Position numbers and translations under genes: made by a program
Shown: one piece after another, positions 1-5,603 of the stretch
How the letters are laid out: the number at the start of each line of letters is the position of its first letter
How positions within the stretch are numbered: position 1 is the first letter of the stretch
The notes under the pieces: generated by a model
What the model saw: the letters and a program-made list of their open reading frames with translations, nothing else
The model's database searches: none
What the model was told of the DNA's origin: nothing
Origin: UBA7937 sp034419095
GTDB lineage: Bacteria; Chloroflexota; Anaerolineae; UBA7937
NCBI GenBank assembly: GCA_034419095.1
Contig: DAOULQ010000232.1
Location: 1-5,734 of the forward strand
Reading direction: 5' to 3'
DNA: 5,734 bases

Positions 1-157
1 TCTCGTTTAGGCTATGGGCTGAGGAAGCGCCACAACAGTTCCAATCTGGAATCTCTATCAACTCCACGCCCAGCCGCTTAAGGACGGCTCTGATAGACAA
101 GTCGTACTCGACGGCCGTGGCATGGAGGCTGCAACCAGGATAGTAGGAAAAGCGCAC
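1..157 (-). CDS. hdrB: HdrB2, second heterodisulfide reductase subunit B (5' part only)
   Basis: Partial gene; the first 52 codons are present and the rest lies beyond the left edge. HdrB subunits carry two CCG domains (CX31-39CCX34-36CXXC), each binding an unusual [4Fe-4S] cluster where a disulfide is cleaved or formed. Visible here is the first part of CCG domain 1: YYPGC with Cys9, then WNCCGA with Cys41 and Cys42, with the same 31-residue spacing as HdrB1. The start is GTG at 157-155. It shares one base with the TAG stop of hdrC2 (TAGTG) and follows an AGAGGAG ribosome site about 6 nt upstream, so translation is probably coupled. The sequence is clearly diverged from HdrB1 (YYPGCSLHAT against YFPGCTLSTK), so this is a paralogue rather than a recent copy. 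Whether its second CCG domain is intact cannot be seen. Confidence 0.93.
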   Translation of the reverse strand, partial: MRFSYYPGCSLHATAVEYDLSIRAVLKRLGVELIEIPDWNCCGASSAHSLNE

Positions 158-705
158 TAGCCACTCCTCTCAAAGATCTTATTCACCTCGTCGCTCCCCT
201 TGATCCGATGGGGGAATAGCGGGATCTTCCCCTTGACGATCATCTTCAGTCCTATGGGGATGTAAGAGAAGAGACCCCCCGAAAGCGGCATATAGAGCCC
301 CATCAAAGAAGCCTCATGCATCCTCCCTAGTCTCTTAACTATGGAGAGGAAGAGTTTATGGAAGCGAAGCACGTTTCTCTCCTTCGTTGGAAGCCCTTCC
401 TCCACCATCATCTGCCGCAGGGCGTCCATGACCCGGGCGATATCTATCTCATTAGGGCATCTCGTTCCACAGGTCTCACAGGAAGCGCAGATCCAGATGT
501 CGGAACTGAGAAGTACCCCTTCCTTTAATCCGAATTGGATCATCCTCAATACCCTATCAGGGCCATAATCCATGGCGAAGGCTACAGGGCAGCCAGCGGT
601 GCATTTATGGCAATGATAGCAGAGTTGAATCAACTGCCCACTCCTCCGATTCACCTCCCGAAGAAAGGAGCGATCGATTCTCACCACCCCTTCTGAAACC
701 TCCAT
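157..705 (-). CDS. hdrC: HdrC2, heterodisulfide reductase subunit C, long form (182 aa)
   Basis: Electron-transfer subunit that passes electrons between an HdrA and its HdrB partner. Two classical [4Fe-4S] motifs are present: CX2CX2CX3CP at Cys29, 32, 35 and 39, and again at Cys73, 76, 79 and 83. The AMD(Y)GPDRVLRMIQFG linker between them is typical of HdrC. The tail (about residues 115-182), with a basic amphipathic stretch and a PLFPHRIKG motif, matches the usual full-length HdrC of about 185 aa. I chose ATG at 705-703: AAAGGAAGG (712-720) is correctly spaced before it, and residue 1 falls close to the conserved block. An in-frame TTG at 735 would add ten residues but overlaps hdrA2 and has no better ribosome site. 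The gene starts 13 nt after hdrA2 and overlaps hdrB2 by 1 nt, so HdrC2 is probably the partner of HdrA2 and HdrB2. Confidence 0.95.
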   Translation of the reverse strand: MEVSEGVVRIDRSFLREVNRRSGQLIQLCYHCHKCTAGCPVAFAMDYGPDRVLRMIQFGLKEGVLLSSDIWICASCETCGTRCPNEIDIARVMDALRQMMVEEGLPTKERNVLRFHKLFLSIVKRLGRMHEASLMGLYMPLSGGLFSYIPIGLKMIVKGKIPLFPHRIKGSDEVNKIFERSG

Positions 706-711
706 AGCCAG

Positions 712-720
712 CCTTCCTTT
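712..720 (-). promoter_or_regulatory. Ribosome binding site of hdrC2
   Basis: AAAGGAAGG sits 6 nt before ATG 705 and overlaps the last two bases of the hdrA2 stop codon. It decides between this ATG and the upstream in-frame TTG at 735. Confidence 0.75.
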
Positions 721-2425
721 AGACCAGGGCCCCAATCATGGCCATCACCTGAGTGGAGGTGAAATTGCGAAGTTGAGAGGCCTTGTTGGGACAGGCCACC
801 AGGCAAGACCCACAACCCTGGCAGAGGACCTCTTTCACCACGGCGATCTCGGTAAGGGGATGGATCTCCCGCGCCTCGTAGGGGCAAACCTCCACACAGA
901 CGCCACAGCCAGCGCAGAGTTCCGAGTCCACAACGGCCACTATCGGGTCGTGGGTTATCTTCTCCTGGGAGAAGAGGGAGAGCACTTTGGCCGCGGCGGC
1001 ACTCCCCTGGGCCACCGTCTCGGGGATATCCTTAGGGGCTTGACAGGCTCCGGCCAGATAGACCCCTGCCGTGAGGCTCTCCACCGGTCGCAACTTAGGG
1101 TGGGCCTCGCTGAAGAAGCCATGCTCATCGGTGGCCACCCTCAACTTCCGGGCTAACTCGAAAGCGCCCGCGCTAGGCACCATGGGGGTAGCCAGAACCA
1201 CCAGATCAGCGGCCACCTCCACCCTCTTGCCGCTTAGAGTATCCGCTCCCCAGACCATCATCTTTCCATCTTGGGGGAAGACCTTTGAGACCTTGCCCCG
1301 AAGGTAAAGGACTCGATGCTCCTCCATAGCCCTCTGGGTGAACTCTTCATACCCCTTCCCCAAGGCTCGGATATCGATATAGAAGATGTAGGCCTGTCCC
1401 TGGGGCACCTGCATCTTATACATCATGGCCTGTTTAGCCGTGTACATGCAGCAGATCTTGGAGCAATAGGATACCCCCCGCTCCGGATCTCGGGAGCCCG
1501 CGCACTGAACGAAGACCACCTCCTGGGGCACTCGGCCATCGGAGGGACACCGTATCTCCCCCCCAGTGGGGCCCCTGGGCGAGAGCATCTGTTCGAACTC
1601 CAGCCCATCTATGACATCGGGATACCGCTCTTCGCCGTATTCGCTCAGCCGCTCCTGGGGATAAAGGTCATAACCTGTGGCCACCACGATGGCTCCTACC
1701 TCGTACTCCTCGTCACTCTCCCACTGGCGCACTTTGACCTTGAAATCGCCTAGGTAGCCACCTATCTCCTCTACCTGGGCCCTGGTTAGAACGGTGATAT
1801 GGGGGTTTCTGGTGACCGCCTCTATCTTTTCCCTCAACAGATCCACGGTAGAGTCGAGGTTCAGGTAGGTGCCCGAAAGTTGGGCCATTCGCCCTCCCAG
1901 CCTCTCCTCCCGCTCCACCAAAATCACCCCATAGCCCGCAGCAGCGATATCCAAGGCTGCTTGCAATCCCGCTATCCCCCCCCCGATGATCAGAGCCCGC
2001 CTTGCAATGGGCATCATCAGCGGAAGGAGGGGCTCATCGTGACGCACCTTCTCTACCACGGTCTCGATGATCTGGGTAGCCTTTAGAGTGGCCCGCTCCA
2101 TATCGTCACGGTGAACCCAACTACATTGTTCCCGGATATTGGCTACTTCACATAGATAGGGGTTGAGCCCTGCGGCCGCCACCGTGCGGCGGAAAGTGGT
2201 CTCATGCATGGCCGGAGAGCAGGCGGCTACCACTACCCCATCTAGATCTCTCTTGGCGATCGCCTCTTTTATGAGCTCTTGCCCAGGGTCGGAACAGATA
2301 TAGAGGTAGTCGACGGAGTAAGCAACCTCTGGGTAAGAGCGCAAAGCCTCCGTGACCTGTTCCACATCTACTGTGCCGGCGATATTCTTACCGCAATGGC
2401 AGATGAAGACCCCGACTTTCCTCAT
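719..2425 (-). CDS. hdrA: HdrA2, FAD/iron-sulfur heterodisulfide reductase subunit A (568 aa) without the internal ferredoxin insertion
   Basis: Flavoprotein hub of an Hdr complex; canonical HdrA bifurcates electrons between a ferredoxin and HdrBC. Domains in order: N-terminal HdrA domain (1 to about 135) with VFICHCG, YICSDPGQ (Cys44), ACSPAMHETTFR (Cys69) and IREQCSW (Cys101); thioredoxin-reductase-like FAD domain (about 142-487) with GGGIAGLQ at 148-155 and ATGYD at 249-253; C-terminal ferredoxin with two [4Fe-4S] motifs (Cys504/507/510/514 and Cys535/538/541/545). Within the flavin domain, Cys308, 321, 325 and 326 reproduce the CX12CX3CC non-canonical cluster ligands, followed by Lys331 of YTAKQ, which in characterised HdrA lies by the flavin. 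Two canonical elements are missing: the internal ferredoxin insertion (expected near 235-242) and the CX2C after the FAD motif, which is Ser192/Asp195 here. ATG 2425 is chosen because MRKVGVFICHCG is the usual HdrA start. An upstream ATG at 2479 would overlap the membrane gene by 47 nt and add 18 unconserved residues. Confidence 0.95.
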   Translation of the reverse strand: MRKVGVFICHCGKNIAGTVDVEQVTEALRSYPEVAYSVDYLYICSDPGQELIKEAIAKRDLDGVVVAACSPAMHETTFRRTVAAAGLNPYLCEVANIREQCSWVHRDDMERATLKATQIIETVVEKVRHDEPLLPLMMPIARRALIIGGGIAGLQAALDIAAAGYGVILVEREERLGGRMAQLSGTYLNLDSTVDLLREKIEAVTRNPHITVLTRAQVEEIGGYLGDFKVKVRQWESDEEYEVGAIVVATGYDLYPQERLSEYGEERYPDVIDGLEFEQMLSPRGPTGGEIRCPSDGRVPQEVVFVQCAGSRDPERGVSYCSKICCMYTAKQAMMYKMQVPQGQAYIFYIDIRALGKGYEEFTQRAMEEHRVLYLRGKVSKVFPQDGKMMVWGADTLSGKRVEVAADLVVLATPMVPSAGAFELARKLRVATDEHGFFSEAHPKLRPVESLTAGVYLAGACQAPKDIPETVAQGSAAAAKVLSLFSQEKITHDPIVAVVDSELCAGCGVCVEVCPYEAREIHPLTEIAVVKEVLCQGCGSCLVACPNKASQLRNFTSTQVMAMIGALV

Positions 2426-2432
2426 AGACTCT

Positions 2433-2810
2433 TTAGATTTGCCCCCGCCTTTGAAGGAGGTAGCGAAATACGAGAACAATTAAGATCGTAACAAAAGCAA
2501 GGCCAAGGCCGCCAGCAACCCCATACTTCGCATTGTAGAAGGCGAAACTGACCACTGCCAAAACCAAGGCCATCGCTGTCCAGCCTCGCCAACTTCTCAC
2601 TTTCAACTCCCGACCTGTCTTTAGCCTGCCGCCCAGGAAAATCCAGAAGGAGAGGAAAGGTATCCCTAGTGCCACGGCAACGAAGCTATAGCCTGAGGCG
2701 GTCAAGAAGCCTCTACTTCCCAAATAGGCCCAACCCATCATAGTGAAATAAAGGATAGCCATAGCTCTTAAAAGCTCCTCGATAATGACTCGCTTCAAGT
2801 TGCTCTTCAT
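2433..2810 (-). CDS. Small four-helix integral membrane protein of unknown function (125 aa)
   Basis: I do not recognise this family. Four hydrophobic segments are visible, roughly residues 16-31, 41-60, 77-92 and 97-115. The 62-75 loop is strongly basic (Arg62, Lys64, Arg67, Lys70, Arg72, Arg75), and both termini are basic. The positive-inside rule therefore places N-terminus, central loop and C-terminus in the cytoplasm. The protein contains no histidine and no cysteine, so it cannot ligate haem b by bis-His or hold an Fe-S cluster; it is not an HdrE, QmoC or NarI-like cytochrome b. A weak AGGA ribosome site precedes the ATG. The gene starts 15 nt after hdrA1 and ends 7 nt before hdrA2, so it is embedded in the operon. 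From context it could anchor the soluble Hdr proteins to the membrane through its basic loop, or be a transporter-like or assembly protein. Both are inference. Confidence 0.85.
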   Translation of the reverse strand: MKSNLKRVIIEELLRAMAILYFTMMGWAYLGSRGFLTASGYSFVAVALGIPFLSFWIFLGGRLKTGRELKVRSWRGWTAMALVLAVVSFAFYNAKYGVAGGLGLAFVTILIVLVFRYLLQRRGQI

Positions 2811-2825
2811 AATTGTCCTAGCAAT

Positions 2826-4121
2826 TCAGCCAGAAAATAGGGCTACCACCTTCGCCGCGGCGGCACTTCCCTGGGCCACCGCTTCGGGGATATCCTTGGG
2901 CCCCTGGCTAGCCCCAGCCAGGTAGATCCCTGGGACACCACTCTCTACTGGCCGCACTTGGGGGTGAGCCTCCTCATAGAAGCCGCTCTCGTCGATCTTT
3001 ATCCCCAGCTTCTGTGTCAAATCCGAGGTGCCCTGGCTGGGGAGGATGGCAGTGGCAAGGACCACTAGGTCCGCCATTACCTCTATCCTCTTTCCGCTCA
3101 AAGTATCCGCCCCCCAGACCATGACCTTGCCGTTCTGCGGGAAGATCTTCGACACTTTGCCCCGCAGGTATAAAACTCGCTCCTCCTCTATGGCCCGCTG
3201 CACGCACTCCTCATAACCCTTGCCCCCGGCGCGGATGTCGATATAGAAGACGTAAGCCTGGCCCTCGTGAACCTTGTGCTTGTAGAGGAGCGCTTGTTTG
3301 GCCGTATACATGCAACAGATCTGAGAGCAGTAGGCCACTCCCCGTTCTGGGTCTCGGGAGCCGGCGCATTGGACGAAGACCACCTCTTTTGGTACTGCCC
3401 CATCGGAGGGACGGCGTATCTCGCCTGTAGTAGGGCCAGAGGCGGAAAGCAACCGCTCAAACTGAAGGCTATCGATGACATCGGGGCAATGCCCCCCACC
3501 ATACTCGCTTAGACGCTCCATAGGGTAAAGGTCGTAGCCTGTGGCCACCACGATGGCCCCTACTTGCTCTTCCCAGGTCTCTTCCTTTTGTTGGAAATCG
3601 ATAGCCTCTACCGGGCAGAACTTGGCGCAAGCGCCGCACTTGCCCTCCTTTTGGAAATAGACACAATGCTCCCTATCGATCACCGGCTTGTTGGGCACCG
3701 CTTGGGGTGAGAGGGTATAGATGACCTTCCGTTTCCCTATCCCCCTCTCGAAATCGGATGGCACCCGCCAAGGGCATTTCTCCTGGCATAGGCCGCAGCC
3801 CGTGCACCTCTCCCAGTCGACGTAGGCGGGCTTTCGCCTTATTTTAACCCTAAAGTCACCCTCTTGGCCCCTAACTTCCTCTACCTCTGAGTAGGTGGCA
3901 AGTTTTATCTTCTCGTGATGGCCTACCTCCACCATGCGGGGGGTGAGGATACATTGAGAGCAATCCAAGGTGGGGAAGGTCTCCGAGAGTTGGTGCATGT
4001 GCCCGCCAATGGAGGGGAGTCTCTCCACCAGAACCACCTCGTAACCGCTGTCGGCGATATCCAGGGCGGCTTGCATGCCGCTGATCCCACCCCCGATGAC
4101 CATAGCCCTTCTATCACTCAC
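2826..4121 (-). CDS. hdrA: HdrA1, short FAD/iron-sulfur HdrA-like protein (431 aa) with internal ferredoxin insertion
   Basis: HdrA-family flavoprotein starting directly at its FAD-binding fold (IGGGISGMQ, residues 9-17). It has neither the N-terminal HdrA domain nor the C-terminal ferredoxin, so it is much shorter than canonical HdrA (about 650 aa) and nearer in size to QmoA of sulfate reducers. After the FAD motif comes DCSQC (Cys54, Cys57). An inserted ferredoxin with two [4Fe-4S] motifs follows: Cys106/109/112/116, and Cys153 with Cys162/165/169. The flavin domain then resumes with ATGYD at 193-197, the CX12CX3CC cluster ligands Cys252, 265, 269 and 270, and Lys275 of YTAKQ. Residues 187-431 align without gaps to HdrA2. 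The start is GTG 4121, one base after the hdrB1 stop, with a GAGAGG site about 7 nt upstream; Met7 is a weaker alternative. Adjacency makes HdrB1/HdrC1 its likely partners. A QmoA-like role is the main alternative. Confidence 0.94.
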   Translation of the reverse strand: MSDRRAMVIGGGISGMQAALDIADSGYEVVLVERLPSIGGHMHQLSETFPTLDCSQCILTPRMVEVGHHEKIKLATYSEVEEVRGQEGDFRVKIRRKPAYVDWERCTGCGLCQEKCPWRVPSDFERGIGKRKVIYTLSPQAVPNKPVIDREHCVYFQKEGKCGACAKFCPVEAIDFQQKEETWEEQVGAIVVATGYDLYPMERLSEYGGGHCPDVIDSLQFERLLSASGPTTGEIRRPSDGAVPKEVVFVQCAGSRDPERGVAYCSQICCMYTAKQALLYKHKVHEGQAYVFYIDIRAGGKGYEECVQRAIEEERVLYLRGKVSKIFPQNGKVMVWGADTLSGKRIEVMADLVVLATAILPSQGTSDLTQKLGIKIDESGFYEEAHPQVRPVESGVPGIYLAGASQGPKDIPEAVAQGSAAAAKVVALFSG

Positions 4122-4122
4122 T

Positions 4123-4983
4123 TCAAACCTCTCTTAATAGGGGACGAGGATCGACATGATGATCGGCCAGTCCGAAGCCATCACCCTCCATACCCAAAGC
4201 AAGGCCTAGAAGTTGGGTAAAATAGAGGACCGGTATCTGGGTGAAGCCTGGATAGTGTGTCGCCATCTCCCCCTGCCTGTAATCCAGATTGAACTGGCAC
4301 AAAGGACAACTGGTCACCACGGCCTGGGCTCCGCTAGCCAGGGCGGAGCGCAATATGGCATACGAGAGTTCCCTAGTCACCTCGCTGGAGTTCATGGCTA
4401 GATAGGAACCACAACATTCGCTCTTGTGGGGGAACTCCACCACCTCACAACCGAGGCTTGCAAGAAGATCATCTAAGATCCTCGGCTCCTCGGGATCGTC
4501 CAAGCCGATCTCCTGGAAGGGGCGCAGGAGAAGACAGCCATAATATGGAGCCACTTTTAGCCCCCGGAGCCTCTTCTGCACCCGTTCAGATAAGACCTTA
4601 AACCCTATCTCGTCTCGCAGCAGCTCCAAGAGGTGAAAGACCTGGACTTCCCCCCTATACTCCTCCTCTATGAAGAGGTTGATCTTCTCCCGCTTGTCCT
4701 CCTCTTCCCTCAAGAGTCTGTTGGTTCTCTTTAGGACATGGTAACAGATAGAACAAAGAGCAACTAGGTGATCGCCTTCCTTTTGGGCGTTGAGCAAGAT
4801 GCGCGTGGGGGCTACTAGGGCCAGGAGGTTGTCAGTGGCCAGGGGGAAGGTAGCGCCGCAGCAATTCCATGGGGAGAGTTCAACCAGATCGATGCCCAAG
4901 GCTCTAGCTGAGGCTTCGCCCGAGGCGGAAAACCCTTTAGCCTTGGTAGAAAGGGTGCAGCCAGGAAAATAGAGGTACCGCAT
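4123..4983 (-). CDS. hdrB: HdrB1, heterodisulfide reductase subunit B (286 aa)
   Basis: Complete HdrB of normal length with both CCG domains. Domain 1 has Cys9 (YFPGC), Cys41-Cys42 (WNCCG) and Cys77/Cys80 (CSIC). Domain 2 has Cys150 (YYGC), Cys190-Cys191 (ECCGSY) and Cys226/Cys229 (CPLC). Spacings are C-X31-CC-X34-CXXC and C-X39-CC-X34-CXXC, so all ten ligands needed for two non-cubane [4Fe-4S] clusters are present and disulfide/thiol chemistry should be possible. The C-terminal HHVDPRPLL stretch is also typical of HdrB. In methanogens the substrate is CoM-S-S-CoB. Bacteria generally lack these coenzymes, so the substrate here is unknown. The start is ATG 4983, 5 nt after the hdrC1 stop, with only a weak AAAGAAG ribosome site, consistent with translational coupling. 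The stop is followed after one base by the GTG of hdrA1. Confidence 0.96.
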   Translation of the reverse strand: MRYLYFPGCTLSTKAKGFSASGEASARALGIDLVELSPWNCCGATFPLATDNLLALVAPTRILLNAQKEGDHLVALCSICYHVLKRTNRLLREEEDKREKINLFIEEEYRGEVQVFHLLELLRDEIGFKVLSERVQKRLRGLKVAPYYGCLLLRPFQEIGLDDPEEPRILDDLLASLGCEVVEFPHKSECCGSYLAMNSSEVTRELSYAILRSALASGAQAVVTSCPLCQFNLDYRQGEMATHYPGFTQIPVLYFTQLLGLALGMEGDGFGLADHHVDPRPLLREV

Positions 4984-4988
4984 CTTCT

Positions 4989-5396
4989 TTACGAGAGATA
5001 TTTTCGCGCGCCGGCAATGATGGCTAACTGGGGGGCTTCGCTCAGGAAATCGGCCGGGAGAGCGGAGAGTTCCAGGCGATCACCTTCCTTGCGCAACACC
5101 AGTTGCCGCAAGGCCTCCATTATCCGAGGAAGATCTACCCCTTTTGGACAGCGGGAGAGACAGGTAAGGCAGGAAGCGCAAAGCCAGATGGTTTCGGAAT
5201 TCAGGGCTTCCTCTAAGCCAAGTTGCACCAACCTTATCACCTGGCTGGGGAGGAGGTCCATAGCCATAGCCGCGGGGCAACCAGCGGAGCACTTGCCGCA
5301 TTGATTGCAGGCCAAGATCTCCTGTCCGCTGATCTCCTCCACCTTCTTTACGAACTCACCCCTCGTTTCCCTGATCGAAAGCCTGATTCTTATCAC
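4989..5396 (-). CDS. hdrC: HdrC1, heterodisulfide reductase subunit C, short form (135 aa)
   Basis: First gene of the operon. Two [4Fe-4S] motifs are visible: Cys30/33/36/40 (CNQCGKCSAGCP) and Cys73/76/79/83 (CASCLTCLSRCP), joined by the AMDLLPSQVIRLVQLG linker typical of HdrC. After the second motif the protein has only about 50 residues, ending in LPADFL-SEAPQ-and a KYLS tail. It lacks the basic PHRIKG C-terminus of HdrC2 and is about 45 residues shorter. Short tails of this kind occur in bacterial HdrC proteins next to short HdrA proteins, so I read this as a natural subtype rather than a truncation. The chosen start is GTG 5396, preceded by AAGGCGGAGG. GGAGG directly abuts the GTG and the AAGG part is 6 nt away, so the exact initiation site is less certain than the gene itself. 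The partner is presumably HdrB1, whose gene begins 5 nt downstream. Confidence 0.93.
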   Translation of the reverse strand: MIRIRLSIRETRGEFVKKVEEISGQEILACNQCGKCSAGCPAAMAMDLLPSQVIRLVQLGLEEALNSETIWLCASCLTCLSRCPKGVDLPRIMEALRQLVLRKEGDRLELSALPADFLSEAPQLAIIAGARKYLS

Positions 5397-5483
5397 CCTC
5401 CGCCTTCTCTTCTAGATTCTACACCTTTTGCCTGGGCAAAGGAAAACGGTCTCTAGACGACCATTTAGGACTAATTTACTCTA
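5397..5483 (-). other. Untranslated leader of the hdr operon
   Basis: About 80 nt lie between the proximal -10 box and the hdrC1 GTG. They contain a small dyad at 5424-5442 (CCTTTGCC against GGCAAAAGG, with one bulged A) and a weak 4-bp dyad at 5448-5462. No riboswitch or leader peptide that I recognise is present. The 3' end supplies the AAGGCGGAGG ribosome site. Confidence 0.4.
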
Positions 5484-5512
5484 ATTATACCATAATCATC
5501 TCCGAAGGTAAA
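5484..5512 (-). promoter_or_regulatory. Proximal sigma-70-type promoter (P2) of the hdr operon
   Basis: On the minus strand, TTTACC (5512-5507, 4 of 6 matches to TTGACA) is followed by a 17-bp spacer and a perfect TATAAT (5489-5484). A TGG just upstream of TATAAT makes it an extended -10 (TGnTATAAT). Transcription would start near 5477, about 80 nt before hdrC1. The -35 box and spacer overlap the proximal arm of the inverted repeat at 5499-5534, so a protein bound there would be expected to block this promoter. Confidence 0.6.
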
Positions 5513-5534
5513 GTGATTTATCCGCCTTCGGAGA
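5499..5534. repeat. Perfect 10-bp inverted repeat, probable operator or leader hairpin
   Basis: TCTCCGAAGG (5499-5508) is repeated as its exact reverse complement CCTTCGGAGA (5525-5534), with 16 nt between. The centre-to-centre distance of the arms is 26 bp, about two and a half helical turns. One arm overlaps the -35/spacer of P2, and the other lies just downstream of the predicted start of P1. It could be a two-site operator for a dimeric regulator. As RNA from P1 it could form a 10-bp stem. No T-run follows on either strand, so it is not a typical intrinsic terminator. Confidence 0.65.
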
Positions 5535-5546
5535 GAGGTGAAATGC

Positions 5547-5575
5547 ACTATACAACAGCCGATTCTCCTTGTCAA
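5547..5575 (-). promoter_or_regulatory. Distal sigma-70-type promoter (P1) of the hdr operon
   Basis: On the minus strand a perfect TTGACA (5575-5570), an exact 17-bp spacer and TATAGT (5552-5547, 5 of 6 to TATAAT) are present. The predicted start is near 5540, so the transcript would begin just before the inverted repeat at 5499-5534 and carry a leader of about 145 nt before hdrC1. By consensus match it is the stronger -35 of the two promoters. Confidence 0.6.
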
Positions 5576-5603
5576 GGACGCAGTATCTTGTCAAATACGA
5601 CAA
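5568..5603. repeat. Direct repeat CTTGTCAA with a short overlapping dyad
   Basis: CTTGTCAA occurs at 5568-5575 and again at 5587-5594, 19 bp apart. The right copy also pairs with GACAA at 5599-5603 (TTGTC-N6-GACAA). The left copy contains the P1 -35 box; the right copy has no matching -10 at 17 bp. This could be an activator site or chance similarity of -35-like words. Confidence 0.35.

Noticed and set aside
706..735. TTG start at 735 for hdrC2, giving 192 aa
   Set aside because: It overlaps the end of hdrA2 and adds ten unconserved residues, while ATG 705 has a well-spaced AAAGGAAGG.
773..1753. Plus-strand open frames of up to 145 codons opposite hdrA2
   Set aside because: They are mirror frames of a GC-rich conserved gene, with no family motif; the minus-strand protein has all its Hdr motifs intact.
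2433..2810. Membrane gene as HdrE/QmoC-type cytochrome b
   Set aside because: The protein has no histidine at all, so it cannot bind haem b in the usual way.
3188..3666. Minus-strand open frames of 65-104 codons within hdrA1
   Set aside because: They are shifted frames of the same gene with low-complexity Arg/Ser/Pro-rich products; the HdrA1 frame is uninterrupted and no frameshift is needed.
5499..5534. Inverted repeat as an intrinsic terminator of an upstream gene
   Set aside because: No T-tract follows on either strand; the sequence after it on the minus strand is the P2 -10 region.
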